A stretch of DNA of 10,192 nt from Pelobacter sp. UBA6093 (GCA_002435955.1 DIWZ01000041.1:178709-188900); one strand, 5' to 3'. Positions 1 to 8,892 are shown, counted from the stretch's first letter. Notes: generated from the sequence alone by a model not told the origin. A program made the numbers and translations.

Positions 1-9
1 TTGCACGGA

Positions 10-114
10 GGCGTAGATGTCTACGCCGCATCACGCAGCAGGATAGCGCAGTGGACAGCCTCCGGCTGCCCGAAGGGCGAGGGCCAGGGATGGCCCGAGT
101 CACACGCAAGCGTG
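10..114. repeat. cluster of five short palindromes downstream of ybeY
   Basis: Five perfect inverted repeats lie one after another. They are an 8-bp arm pair around TG (10-27), CAGCC/GGCTG with loop TCC (56-68), GCCC/GGGC with loop GAA (68-78), GGGCCA/TGGCCC with loop GGGA (81-96) and CACGC/GCGTG with loop AA (103-114). No convincing reading frame covers the stretch. Its position directly after the 3' end of the phoH-pgpH-ybeY operon, with tandem stem-loops, resembles REP/BIME-like intergenic repeats. I infer a repeat family, but only one copy is in the window. It could also act as a 3' mRNA stabiliser. No T tract follows the stems as expected for an intrinsic terminator. Confidence 0.5.
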
Positions 115-160
115 CTGATTGACGCCGAGATAGGGGAAAAGGGCCGTTTCCGGATGAAAA

Positions 161-616
161 CTAACTGAGGAACTCTTCCTCAATACGCGAAAAAAGCTCT
201 GATTCACGCGCTTCCATCCGCCGCGCCTGTTCTTCGGTGCCGCGCTCATGATCGTAACCGAGCAGATGCAGAACGCCGTGCAGCAACAAGAAATACAGTT
301 CGCTCTCAAAGGACAGTTCGGCTTCACGGGCATCCCTGGCTGCCGTGTCGGCAGAAATAATCACATCCCCGAGCAATCCCGGATGCAGGCCGACGTCCTC
401 GCCTTCCTGCATGGCAAAGGAGATGACGTTGGTAGGTTTGTCACGCTGCAGATATTCGCGGTTGATCTGCTGAATTTCCACATCGTCGACGATTACCACC
501 GACAGTTCGGCATCAGGACATCCCGAGTCGTTTAAGATCCTCTGTGCTACCTTTTCCAGCGTTTCCACCGTTATCTTTTGGTTCTTTTGGCGGTTCTCGA
601 TTTGAATCATCCCCAT
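161..616 (-). CDS. ybeY: YbeY, endoribonuclease for 16S rRNA maturation
   Basis: This is the single-strand-specific, zinc-dependent endoribonuclease of the UPF0054 family, which takes part in 16S rRNA 3'-end processing and 70S ribosome quality control in the cytoplasm. The 151-residue product has the family signature HGVLHLLGYDH at residues 113-123, whose three histidines bind the metal. It also has the conserved RDKPTNVISF segment (about 59-68) and GDVIIS (83-88). Length is typical. It is last in the phoH-pgpH-ybeY operon and its first ~34 codons overlap the end of pgpH in another frame. An in-frame TAA lies five codons before the ATG at 616, so translation must start here or at the second ATG (610). 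The second gives MIQIENRQ, closer to how I remember homologues starting. The ribosome binding site is weak, so coupling to pgpH translation is likely. Confidence 0.95.
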   Translation of the reverse strand: MGMIQIENRQKNQKITVETLEKVAQRILNDSGCPDAELSVVIVDDVEIQQINREYLQRDKPTNVISFAMQEGEDVGLHPGLLGDVIISADTAARDAREAELSFESELYFLLLHGVLHLLGYDHERGTEEQARRMEARESELFSRIEEEFLS

Positions 617-2871
617 TTTTCTTCTTTACCGTTTCCTTCTCCCGCTCCTTATGGACAGGCTCAGGGTAATCGATTCTGTGGTGGAAAATCCCACCCAGAA
701 TGCGGTTGAAACTCTTGGCGATATTATGCAGATCCTTGAGGGTCAATTCGCATTCATCGAGCTGACCGTCGATAAAAATATTGTTGATGATCTTCTGCAC
801 CATCCCCTGAATCCGGGCGGGCGTCGGGTCCGTCAAGGTCCGACTGGCCGCCTCGATGGCATCGGCAAGCATGATCAAGGCTGCCTCGCGGGTCTGAGGT
901 TTGGGACCTGGATACCGATAATCACGCTCATTGATCTGCTGGACTTCGGGATCAGCCTGATTTTTGGCCTTGTCGTAAAAGAATTTGATCAAAGCCGTGC
1001 CGTGGTGCTGGCGGATAATATCGTGCAGGGTCTGGCCGAGTTTGTTTTCCCGGGCCATATCGGCCCCTTCCTTGACATGCGACATGAGGATCAGGGCGCT
1101 CATGGAAGGGCTGAGCTTGTTATGACGATTTTCCTGTACGCCAATATTTTCAACAAAATAGAGCGGTTTGCGGATTTTGCCGATATCGTGATAATACGCC
1201 GCCACCCTGGCGAGCAGGGGATTGGCGCCGATGGTTTCGGCTGCCGCCTCGGCCAGATTGCCGACAATGATGGAATGGTGATAGGTGCCGGGAGCCTGGA
1301 TCATCAGTTCGCGCAGCACCGGCGTATTCATGTTGGCAAGCTCCAACAGCTTGATGTTGGTGGTGTATTTGAACAGAGCTTCGATCAGCGGCACCAGACC
1401 GGTAACCAGCAGCGCACAGACAAAACCGCCGGCAAAACCGAACCCGGCCTTGTAAAGCATCTGTATGTCGAAAGCGCGCCCCGCAATGAGTTGCATGGCC
1501 AGAACCATGCCTACGTTGGCAAGCGACAAGCGAAAACCGGCCTGATAAAGGCTGGTCCTCTGTGTGCAATGCCGTACCCAGTGCCCCCCTGTCAGGTTGC
1601 CGACCAGCGCATACAAGGCAATATGCAGGTTGTCGCCGAACAGCAGGCCGATTACCATGGAAAAAACCATGCCGAAGATTAAAGCCACCTCGGAGTTGAG
1701 AACGATACGCACCAGCATGGCACCGGCGGCGAAAGGAAAAACGTAATAATAACTGGAGGATTCAATATATGGGAAAGACCCCTCCAGGGCCGCGCAGATA
1801 AAAATGGACAACTTGACCAAAATGAACGAACCGACAAAGGCTACCGCCATAAACAGCAGATCACGATTATCCGGGCGGTATTTGCTGATGTTTCGACGGC
1901 CGTAACGATGAGCGATAGACAGCAACATCACCAGGAACAGAGACAAGCCGATAGCCATGCGCAAGGACATATGGTCGCTGCTGAAATCACGCAGTGCCTT
2001 GAGTTTGGCGACCTGTTCTTCCGTTACCCGCTCGCCTTCGCGAACGATCATCTCACCCTTCTTGACCTGCATGAGAACCGGCTTCACTGCCTCCCGCACT
2101 GCCAGACGCCGAGTTTCCGTCTCGCTCTGGTTGTAAGTGAGATTGGGCCGCAACAGTTTTGAAACCTGGGCGTAAAGAAGCTTCCGGTTGGAGGCAGGCA
2201 GATTTTTAAGTGCCGCAAGCTGCTCGGAAACCTGGTCAAAGGCATCGCCGATGCCGATAACCTGGTCGAGCCCCTGCGCTACCCGCTCTTCCCGGGTAAC
2301 CAGGTTGCGAATGACGATCCCACGCTCCCCCCCGGTTTGAAAAAGCCGCAGGTTACCGACAATCTGCTTGAGCATCACCTGCTGCACAGCCTGCACAAGC
2401 AGTGAGGATTGGTCAGGTTGCTGGCTCAGATGCCGAAATACAGTCAGTTCATCATCCGAGAGACTGATGCCGAGCAGGGTTTCCAGTTCATGACGTCCCG
2501 CATCTCCCGGCTCGGATTGCTTTCGCAGCATCACGAAACCCTGTTTGAGGCGTTCGGTAATATCGCGCCCCGCGCGGGGATCGTAATCGTATATTGGCAA
2601 TACCGCATCGGCGGCTTCCCGTTGTTTTTTTTCGGTCAGGGAATCATCGGGGACCAGCTGGTCGCGGGGTGCTTTGACATTGCGTGAAGCTATGTCCCCC
2701 GGCTGATAAAAACCGGAGATGAAGCTTCCCTTGGGGATGATGATAAAGGCGATCAGAATACTCACCAGCAACAATAACAGGTTACGCTGGGTATCGGGTT
2801 TCATGGAAAGCTGAAAGCTCCTAAAGGCAGGACCGGGCTTGCTCTTGCGCCCTTGGCTTTCCTGCTTGCGA

Positions 2872-2888
<17 letters not shown>
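513..2888 (-). CDS. pgpH: PgpH-type 7TM-HD membrane phosphodiesterase
   Basis: This is a membrane HD-domain phosphohydrolase of the 7TMR-HD family. Characterised members (Listeria PgpH) hydrolyse c-di-AMP; that substrate is inferred here. With the start at 2888 the protein has 791 residues. A membrane anchor lies at about 36-52, followed by a large extracytoplasmic domain (about 53-305) and a multi-helix membrane block (about 310-505). The cytoplasmic HD domain (about 530-730) shows HH 537-538, the HD pair 567-568 in YYHDIGK, H604, HH 628-629 and D676, which fit metal ligands. A charged, Gly/Lys/Pro-rich tail (about 745-791) ends the protein, and its last part is encoded in the region shared with ybeY. 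I chose the ATG at 2888 because GAAGGAG lies 12 nt upstream. The upstream alternative (2960) would overlap phoH by 89 bp and add a tail without domain content. Confidence 0.9.
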
Positions 2889-3891
<1,003 letters not shown>

Positions 3892-3897
3892 AAAATA

Positions 3898-3903
3898 TCC
3901 TTT
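3898..3903 (-). promoter_or_regulatory. Shine-Dalgarno site for phoH TTG start
   Basis: On the minus strand AAAGGA stands 6 nt before the TTG codon at 3891. It supports TTG as the real start, since no in-frame ATG with a comparable site lies nearby. The next usable codon, a GTG ten codons in, has a purine tract only about 3 nt away. Confidence 0.6.
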
Positions 3904-4182
3904 AATGCCTTAACCCGGGTCAGCCCTGAGGTAACGTGGTGAAACCATCAAGTATGCGTGCCTGAAGCCAGACACAGACACGCTTGCCGCAGGGGCCGCA
4001 CATACCATTAAAGCACAAGAACCGAATGCGGTTCAAGATGCCCCTCAGCCGGCGGTTGCAAAAGAAAAATCTTCCGCTGTGATCCAGATTTGCTGGTGTA
4101 ATCATCATCATTTACCACTGATCGTCCGGCAAAATCAATCCTTTTCGCAGGTTCCGATAAGGCGGAAAATCCAAAAAACAGG

Positions 4183-4210
4183 TTCCAATTCGGAGCTATT
4201 GTGCTATAAA
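4183..4210 (+). promoter_or_regulatory. candidate sigma70 promoter of eno, extended -10
   Basis: A -10 box TATAAA (4205-4210, five of six consensus bases) is preceded by TG at 4202-4203, giving the extended -10 form TGnTATAAA. A weak -35 box TTCCAA (4183-4188) lies 16 bp upstream. Transcription would begin near 4217, giving a leader of about 55 nt before eno. A small palindrome, TGCCG/CGGCA, lies at 4221-4232 just inside the predicted transcript. Confidence 0.5.
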
Positions 4211-4260
4211 AGGGGCGATCTGCCGACCGGCATGAATCGTCATTAATACAAATCTTTTTC

Positions 4261-4267
4261 AGAGGGG
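4261..4267 (+). promoter_or_regulatory. ribosome binding site of eno
   Basis: AGAGGGG stands 6 nt before the ATG at 4274. It fits the expected start of a 428-residue enolase. Confidence 0.6.
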
Positions 4268-4273
4268 CTTGTC

Positions 4274-5560
4274 ATGAGCGAAATCGTTGATATCTATGCC
4301 CGCGAAATCCTCGATTCGCGGGGAAATCCGACCGTTGAAGTTGAAGTATTCCTGGAAAGCGGCGCCATGGGCCGAGCTGCAGTACCGAGCGGTGCCTCTA
4401 CCGGCGAGCGTGAAGCCCTGGAAATGCGCGACGGCGATCCTGCCCGTTACCTCGGCAAAGGTGTGTTGACCGCCGTGGACAACGTCAACAACGTCATTGC
4501 TGCCGAACTGCTGGGTTGGGAATCGACCGAACAGGCCGCCATCGACCGCAAGCTGATCGAACTCGACGGCACCGAATTCAAATCTTCCCTTGGCGCCAAT
4601 GCCATGCTCGGCGTATCCCTGGCCTGCGCCAAGGCCTCCGCCGAAGAGCTCGGTCTGAACCTGTACCAATACCTGGGCGGCCCCAACGCTCGCGAACTTC
4701 CGCTGCCCATGCTCAACATCCTCAACGGCGGCGCCCATGCCGACAACAACGTCGACATTCAGGAGTTCATGATCATGCCGGCCGGCGCTGAGTCTTTTAA
4801 AGAAGCCCTGCGCATGGGCGCCGAGATCTTCCACTCCCTCAAGGCGGTGCTCAAAAAACGCGGTTACAATACCTCTGTCGGCGACGAAGGCGGCTTTGCG
4901 CCGAACCTCAAAAGCAACGAGGAAGCCCTCGAAGTCATCATGGAAGCCATCGAGGCCGCCGGCTACAAGCCGGGCGAGGACGTACTGCTGGCGCTGGATG
5001 TTGCCGCCTCGGAACTGTTTGCCGACGGCAGGTACACCCTGGCCAACGAAGCCCAACCGGTCAAGACGGCTGCCGAACTTGTCGATTTTTATGCGGACCT
5101 GGTCGATCGCTACCCCATCATTTCCATCGAAGACGGCATGGCCGAAAACGACTGGGACGGCTGGAAAATCCTCACCGACAAGCTCGGCAAGCGTATCCAG
5201 ATCGTCGGCGACGACCTGTTCGTGACCAACACCAAGATCTTCAAGCAGGGCATCGAAAAGGGGATCGCCAACTCCATCCTCATCAAGCTCAACCAGATCG
5301 GCACCCTGACAGAAACCCTCGAAGCCATCGAAATGGCCAAGCGGGCCGGCTACACCGCCGTGGTTTCCCACCGCAGCGGTGAAACCGAGGACACCACCAT
5401 CGCCGACCTGGTGGTAGCCACCAATGCCGGACAAATTAAAACCGGCTCGGCCTGCCGTACCGACCGGGTGTGCAAATACAACCAACTGCTGCGTATCGAA
5501 GATCAGCTCGGTGACGCCGCCTGCTTCAACGGCCGGGACGTGTTCTACAACCTGCGCTGA
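4274..5560 (+). CDS. eno: enolase (phosphopyruvate hydratase)
   Basis: Enolase interconverts 2-phosphoglycerate and phosphoenolpyruvate in glycolysis and gluconeogenesis and needs magnesium. It is cytoplasmic, and in some bacteria it is also a degradosome subunit. The 428 residues match the family's usual length. The catalytic set is complete: mobile-loop S42, H155, E164 and E205 (in VGDEGGF), metal ligands D242, E286 and D313, catalytic lysine K338, H366-R367-S368 (SHRSGETEDT) and K389. These sit four residues before the E. coli positions. A mild oddity is cysteine at 394 and 400 in the GSACRTDRVC segment, where I remember Ser and Ala being common. The gene appears monocistronic, with its own extended -10 promoter and a strong terminator shared with convergent ftsH. 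Confidence 0.98.
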   Translation: MSEIVDIYAREILDSRGNPTVEVEVFLESGAMGRAAVPSGASTGEREALEMRDGDPARYLGKGVLTAVDNVNNVIAAELLGWESTEQAAIDRKLIELDGTEFKSSLGANAMLGVSLACAKASAEELGLNLYQYLGGPNARELPLPMLNILNGGAHADNNVDIQEFMIMPAGAESFKEALRMGAEIFHSLKAVLKKRGYNTSVGDEGGFAPNLKSNEEALEVIMEAIEAAGYKPGEDVLLALDVAASELFADGRYTLANEAQPVKTAAELVDFYADLVDRYPIISIEDGMAENDWDGWKILTDKLGKRIQIVGDDLFVTNTKIFKQGIEKGIANSILIKLNQIGTLTETLEAIEMAKRAGYTAVVSHRSGETEDTTIADLVVATNAGQIKTGSACRTDRVCKYNQLLRIEDQLGDAACFNGRDVFYNLR

Positions 5561-5589
5561 TCCGGTCAGATTTGTTTCAAACCAGCATG

Positions 5590-5618
5590 AAAGGCCTGCG
5601 ATTTCTCGCAGGCCTTTT
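5590..5618 (+). terminator. intrinsic terminator of eno, probably bidirectional
   Basis: A perfect 12-bp stem (5590-5601 with 5606-5617), GC-rich in its middle, has a 4-nt loop TTTC, and T residues run to 5618. It sits 29 bp past the eno stop and 4 bp past the ftsH stop, between convergent genes. The A-rich base of the left arm gives a short U tract on the opposite strand, so it may end both transcripts, though more weakly for ftsH. Confidence 0.85.
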
Positions 5619-5621
5619 GCC

Positions 5622-7562
5622 TCAACTCTCCACCGCCCCGCCTGCCAGTTCCCCTTGCAGCAGGATGCCGCTATCGGGTTTGTCCATGGGCTCGTCCTTC
5701 ACCTCGATTCCTGCCTCGCGCAGGAGTACGTCCACCCGCTTGCGATCGAGCACCTCCTCTTCGAGCAGGGCTTCGGCCAGTTTTGTCAAGGCCGGCAGAT
5801 TTTTGGCAATCATATCATTGGCCTGCTGGTCGCCGGCCTTGACGATTTTTTCGATCTCCTGGTCGATGATCCAGGCCATGTGCTCGCTGAAAGAGTTGTC
5901 GCTGGCCAGCTTCCTCCCCAAAAACGGGTGTTCCTCGCCTCGATTGAAACTCAACGGTCCGATGCGGTCACTCATCCCCCACTGGCAAACCATCTTTTCG
6001 GCCAGTTCGGTGGCCTGCTTCAGATCGTTCTGAGCGCCGGTGGAGAATTCGTCGAACATCATCTTTTCAGCGGCGCGCCCCCCAAGACTGACAGCAATGC
6101 GGGTCATCAGATAGGAACGTGAGTAATGGTAACGGTCATCCACCGGCAGTTGCTGAGTAACCCCCAGCGCCTGCCCGCGCGGAATGATGGAAACCTTGTG
6201 GATAGGGTCGGCACCGGGACTCAGGCGTGCCAGCAGAGTATGCCCGGCCTCGTGATAGGCGGTAATGCGTTTTTCCTGTTGGGACATCACCAGCTTACGT
6301 TCACTACCCATGAGCACGCGATCCTTGGCCCGCTCAAAATGCACCATGGTCACCGTTTGTGCATCTTCACGGGCTGCGATCAGCGCCGCCTCGTTCACCA
6401 GGTTTTCCAGATCCGCACCGCACATGCCGGGGGTACTGCGCGCCATGATCCGCAAATCAACGTCATCCGCAAGGGGCACGGTCCTGGTATGTACCTTGAG
6501 AATTTCCTCGCGGGCGCGCCAGTCAGGACGTTCCACCACCACCTGCCGATCGAAGCGTCCCGGTCTCAACAGGGCCGGATCGAGCACATCGGGACGGTTG
6601 GTTGCCGACATGACAATCACCTCGTCGTGGGCTTCGAAGCCGTCCATCTCCGACAACAGCTGGTTCAGGGTCTGTTCCCGTTCATCGTTGCCTCCTCCGA
6701 GACCGGTACCACGGGCACGCCCAACCGCATCGAGTTCGTCGATAAAAATGATACTCGGCGCATTTTTCTTGGCGTTGCCGAACAGATCACGTACCCGACT
6801 GGCGCCCACCCCGACGAACATCTCGATAAACTGCGAAGCGGAAATCGTGAAGAACGGCACCCCCGCCTCTCCAGCCACGGCCCGCGCCATCAGGGTTTTG
6901 CCGGTACCGGGTGGCCCCACCAGCAGCACGCCACGCGGCGCCTTGGCTCCCAGACGCATGAAACGCTTGGGGTTACGCAAAAACTCAATAATCTCCATGA
7001 GTTCCTGCTTGGCTTCGTCCAATCCGGCCACATCTGCAAAAGTGACACGTGATCGTTCCTTGGTATACAATTTGGCACCCGATTTGGCAAACCCTCCCAT
7101 CACGCCTCCGCCTGGGCCCTGGCGGTTACGCATCCCCTTGAGCACAAACCACCAGACTGCGACGATCAATATCCACGGCAGCATATAAATCAGGGCGGTT
7201 GCCCAGGGCGAAGGTTTTTTCTCCGGATTGACATTTACATCCACCTTGCGCTGCTGGAGATCGTCGAGCAAACGCGTATCCGTCACAGGTGGCATGGTGG
7301 TGCGAAAACGCAGAAACGACTTGTCATCCACGCCTCCTGCTGCACCGTCAAGTGCCGCACGCTGCCTGAGGTCGCCGATCAGATTGTTCCCATCAAACGT
7401 GACGGACGACACGTTATCCGTCGCCAACTCGGTTTTAAACCGGCTGTAACTGACCTCGACCACCGGCTCAGGCGTTTGGGGGGAAAGGTTCGTCAATACG
7501 TAATTAAAAAACACCACCGCAGCTAGAACTATCAGCAACTGCCAGAGAATACCACGCGTCAT
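5622..7562 (-). CDS. ftsH: FtsH, membrane ATP-dependent zinc metalloprotease
   Basis: FtsH is an inner-membrane AAA+ protease that extracts and degrades misfolded membrane proteins and selected regulators. The 646-residue product has a first membrane helix (about 4-25), a periplasmic domain (about 26-120) and a second helix (about 121-142). The AAA module has Walker A GPPGTGKT 216-223, Walker B IIFIDELD 271-278 and the SRH region around 318-340, with arginines R333 and R336. The M41 peptidase has HEAGH at 437-441 and a third zinc ligand at D513. The ATG at 7562 was preferred over one at 7604 because AAAGGA lies 8 nt upstream, and the longer form adds 14 residues with no ribosome site before it. 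It is divergent from tgt and convergent with eno, with no operon partner. The genus may carry further ftsH copies, which the window cannot show. Confidence 0.97.
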   Translation of the reverse strand: MTRGILWQLLIVLAAVVFFNYVLTNLSPQTPEPVVEVSYSRFKTELATDNVSSVTFDGNNLIGDLRQRAALDGAAGGVDDKSFLRFRTTMPPVTDTRLLDDLQQRKVDVNVNPEKKPSPWATALIYMLPWILIVAVWWFVLKGMRNRQGPGGGVMGGFAKSGAKLYTKERSRVTFADVAGLDEAKQELMEIIEFLRNPKRFMRLGAKAPRGVLLVGPPGTGKTLMARAVAGEAGVPFFTISASQFIEMFVGVGASRVRDLFGNAKKNAPSIIFIDELDAVGRARGTGLGGGNDEREQTLNQLLSEMDGFEAHDEVIVMSATNRPDVLDPALLRPGRFDRQVVVERPDWRAREEILKVHTRTVPLADDVDLRIMARSTPGMCGADLENLVNEAALIAAREDAQTVTMVHFERAKDRVLMGSERKLVMSQQEKRITAYHEAGHTLLARLSPGADPIHKVSIIPRGQALGVTQQLPVDDRYHYSRSYLMTRIAVSLGGRAAEKMMFDEFSTGAQNDLKQATELAEKMVCQWGMSDRIGPLSFNRGEEHPFLGRKLASDNSFSEHMAWIIDQEIEKIVKAGDQQANDMIAKNLPALTKLAEALLEEEVLDRKRVDVLLREAGIEVKDEPMDKPDSGILLQGELAGGAVES

Positions 7563-7570
7563 CCACCGAT

Positions 7571-7576
7571 TCCTTT
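7571..7576 (-). promoter_or_regulatory. Shine-Dalgarno site that fixes the ftsH start
   Basis: On the minus strand AAAGGA lies 8 nt before the ATG at 7562. No comparable site precedes the alternative upstream ATG at 7604, so the shorter product is favoured. It then begins directly with the membrane anchor, as FtsH proteins do. Confidence 0.65.
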
Positions 7577-7677
7577 CACAGGCTCCCAGGGAAAATATAC
7601 GCATTATGGGAAATATAAACAGGGCTCTCGCCAGCGACTACCTGTCCGCCAGGGGATTGATCCTTTCCCCCCAACAG

Positions 7678-7706
7678 TTGCTTTCGAAGAAAGCTTCTGT
7701 TAAAGT
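7678..7706 (+). promoter_or_regulatory. possible promoter for tgt
   Basis: TTGCTT (7678-7683) and TAAAGT (7701-7706) are 17 bp apart, with three and four consensus matches respectively. The pair is weak and the assignment tentative. A transcript beginning near 7713 would start almost at the hairpin at 7715-7741, so the real promoter may lie further upstream. The spacer holds a 6-bp stem, GCTTTC/GAAAGC (7680-7694). Confidence 0.25.
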
Positions 7707-7714
7707 CCCGCCAT

Positions 7715-7741
7715 GGTTCAAGAACAGCTTGAACCTTTTTT
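7715..7741 (+). terminator. terminator-like hairpin in the tgt leader
   Basis: GGTTCAAG (7715-7722) pairs perfectly with CTTGAACC (7728-7735) around loop AACAG and is followed by six T residues (7736-7741). This is the form of a rho-independent terminator on the plus strand, 36 bp before the tgt start. No gene on the plus strand lies between ftsH and tgt, so it would end a short leader or small RNA. Attenuation of tgt is one reading; an operator palindrome is another. I did not see the conserved core of a preQ1 riboswitch. Confidence 0.45.
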
Positions 7742-7777
7742 CATTCTACCTTCAAAACCGCAGGGATGACATAGACC

Positions 7778-8887
7778 ATGTTCGAATTTTCACTGCTCGC
7801 CACCGATTCTCGAACGGCTGCACGCCGTGGCCGCCTCACGACCCCCCACGGCACCATAGAAACCCCGATCTTCATGCCGGTAGGCACCCATGGCGCCCTT
7901 AAAGCCATGACTCCGGCCCAGGTGGAAGAAACCGGCGCCCAGATCATTCTTTCCAATACCTACCATCTGCATCTTGCGCCTGGTGAGGGACTGATCGAAA
8001 AGGCCGGCGGTTTGCACCGTTTCATGAACTGGCCGCATCCGATCCTCACCGACAGCGGTGGTTTCCAGGTCTTTTCCCTACCGAAAAAGCGCATTACTGA
8101 AACCGGCGTATTTTTTCACCACGAGATAACCGGGGAGGAGATATTCCTTGGTCCGGCAGAAGCCATGGCCATCCAGAACGCCTTGGGTGCCGACATCATC
8201 ATGGCCTTTGACGAATGCATCCCCTACCCGGCAACCCATGATTATGCCGCAAAATCGATCCGTAAAACCCTGCGCTGGGCGGAAGACTGTCTAAAAAGCC
8301 ACGGCCGTGTCGATCAGGCCCTGTTCGGCATCGTGCAGGGAGGGGTCTATGAAGACCTGCGCCAGGAATGCGCGCGGCAAATGACAACCATGGATTTTCC
8401 GGGCTATGCCATCGGCGGCGTCAGCGTCGGCGAGGGGCTGGAACTTTTGAAAAAGGTGGTCGATTACACGGCGCCCATGCTGCCCCAGAACAAACCGCGG
8501 TACCTGATGGGTGTAGGCTTGCCCGAAGATATTCTGGAAAGTGTGGAACGTGGCATGGACATGTTCGACTGCGTCATCCCCACCCGCTATGCACGCAGCG
8601 CCACGCTCTTTACACGTCGCGGGAAGATTCGCTTGACGCATCGGCGTTACCGCAGGGACTTTTTCCCGGTGGATGCCTCGTGCAACTGCTATTGCTGCCG
8701 CAATTTCAGCCGTGCTTACCTGCATCATCTGTTCAAGTCGAACGAAATCCTGTCGGCAACCCTGTCCGCCATTCATAACGTCCATTTTTATCTGAATATG
8801 ATGAGCGACGTACGACAGGCTATCGAAGCCGGCGACTTTGCCGCCTTCAAGAAAAATTTCCTGGACGAATACGGCGCCGACAACTAG
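7778..8887 (+). CDS. tgt: tRNA-guanine transglycosylase (queuine tRNA-ribosyltransferase)
   Basis: Tgt exchanges guanine-34 of GU(N)-anticodon tRNAs (Asp, Asn, His, Tyr) for preQ1 in the queuosine pathway. The 369-residue product aligns in register with the E. coli enzyme. It has D92 (in TDSGGFQVF), D145 (FDECIPYP), the nucleophile D264 (FDCVIPTR) and the zinc site C302, C304, C307, H333. The GGVSVGE segment is at 213-219. The loop after the nucleophile reads PTRYARSATLF, while the common form has a Gly near ARNG, so this enzyme looks somewhat divergent. No other queuosine gene, nor yajC-secDF, is beside it; in many relatives tgt neighbours those. It could be a second Tgt copy. The ATG at 7778 has only AGGGA 11 nt upstream, a weak and distant site. 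A hypothetical gene follows after 5 bp, probably co-transcribed. Confidence 0.95.
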   Translation: MFEFSLLATDSRTAARRGRLTTPHGTIETPIFMPVGTHGALKAMTPAQVEETGAQIILSNTYHLHLAPGEGLIEKAGGLHRFMNWPHPILTDSGGFQVFSLPKKRITETGVFFHHEITGEEIFLGPAEAMAIQNALGADIIMAFDECIPYPATHDYAAKSIRKTLRWAEDCLKSHGRVDQALFGIVQGGVYEDLRQECARQMTTMDFPGYAIGGVSVGEGLELLKKVVDYTAPMLPQNKPRYLMGVGLPEDILESVERGMDMFDCVIPTRYARSATLFTRRGKIRLTHRRYRRDFFPVDASCNCYCCRNFSRAYLHHLFKSNEILSATLSAIHNVHFYLNMMSDVRQAIEAGDFAAFKKNFLDEYGADN

Positions 8888-8892
8888 GAGCT

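Larger units (their letters stand above)
3892..4273. other. divergent intergenic region phoH/eno
   Basis: This stretch separates the leftward phoH operon from rightward eno and should hold promoters for both. The eno promoter is recognisable at 4183-4210. I could not pick a convincing phoH promoter. A minus-strand reading frame of 63 codons (3920-4111) has no clear ribosome binding site and no recognisable product. A plus-strand frame stays open from 3935 to 4246 but lacks an early start codon. No tRNA or obvious structured RNA was found. Confidence 0.6.

Noticed and set aside
651..1682. A 343-codon open frame on the plus strand opposite pgpH
   Set aside because: It is antisense to the well-supported pgpH HD and membrane region, and its product shows no recognisable domain. 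Long antisense frames are common in GC-rich genes.
4021..4040. GGTTCAAG-like bases resembling a tRNA T-arm in the phoH/eno gap
   Set aside because: No acceptor stem, D-arm or anticodon arm can be paired around it.
3920..4111. A 63-codon minus-strand frame upstream of phoH
   Set aside because: No clear ribosome site, no recognisable product, and Cys/Arg-rich composition unlike its neighbours. I regard it as chance.
4259..5485. A 408-codon open frame on the minus strand opposite eno
   Set aside because: It lies entirely antisense to enolase, whose catalytic residues are all present. The translated product is a Gly/Val/Asp/Phe-rich mirror typical of a shadow frame.
6126..7188. Two long plus-strand frames opposite ftsH
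   Set aside because: Both are antisense to a complete FtsH with intact AAA and protease motifs and have no domain of their own.
7605..7777. preQ1 riboswitch before tgt
   Set aside because: The A-rich pseudoknot tail and CACCC-type core expected for preQ1-I were not found. Only a terminator-like hairpin is visible.
7606..7902. A plus-strand frame starting before tgt and running into it
   Set aside because: It runs through the leader hairpin and overlaps the conserved N-terminus of Tgt in another frame, with no ribosome site.
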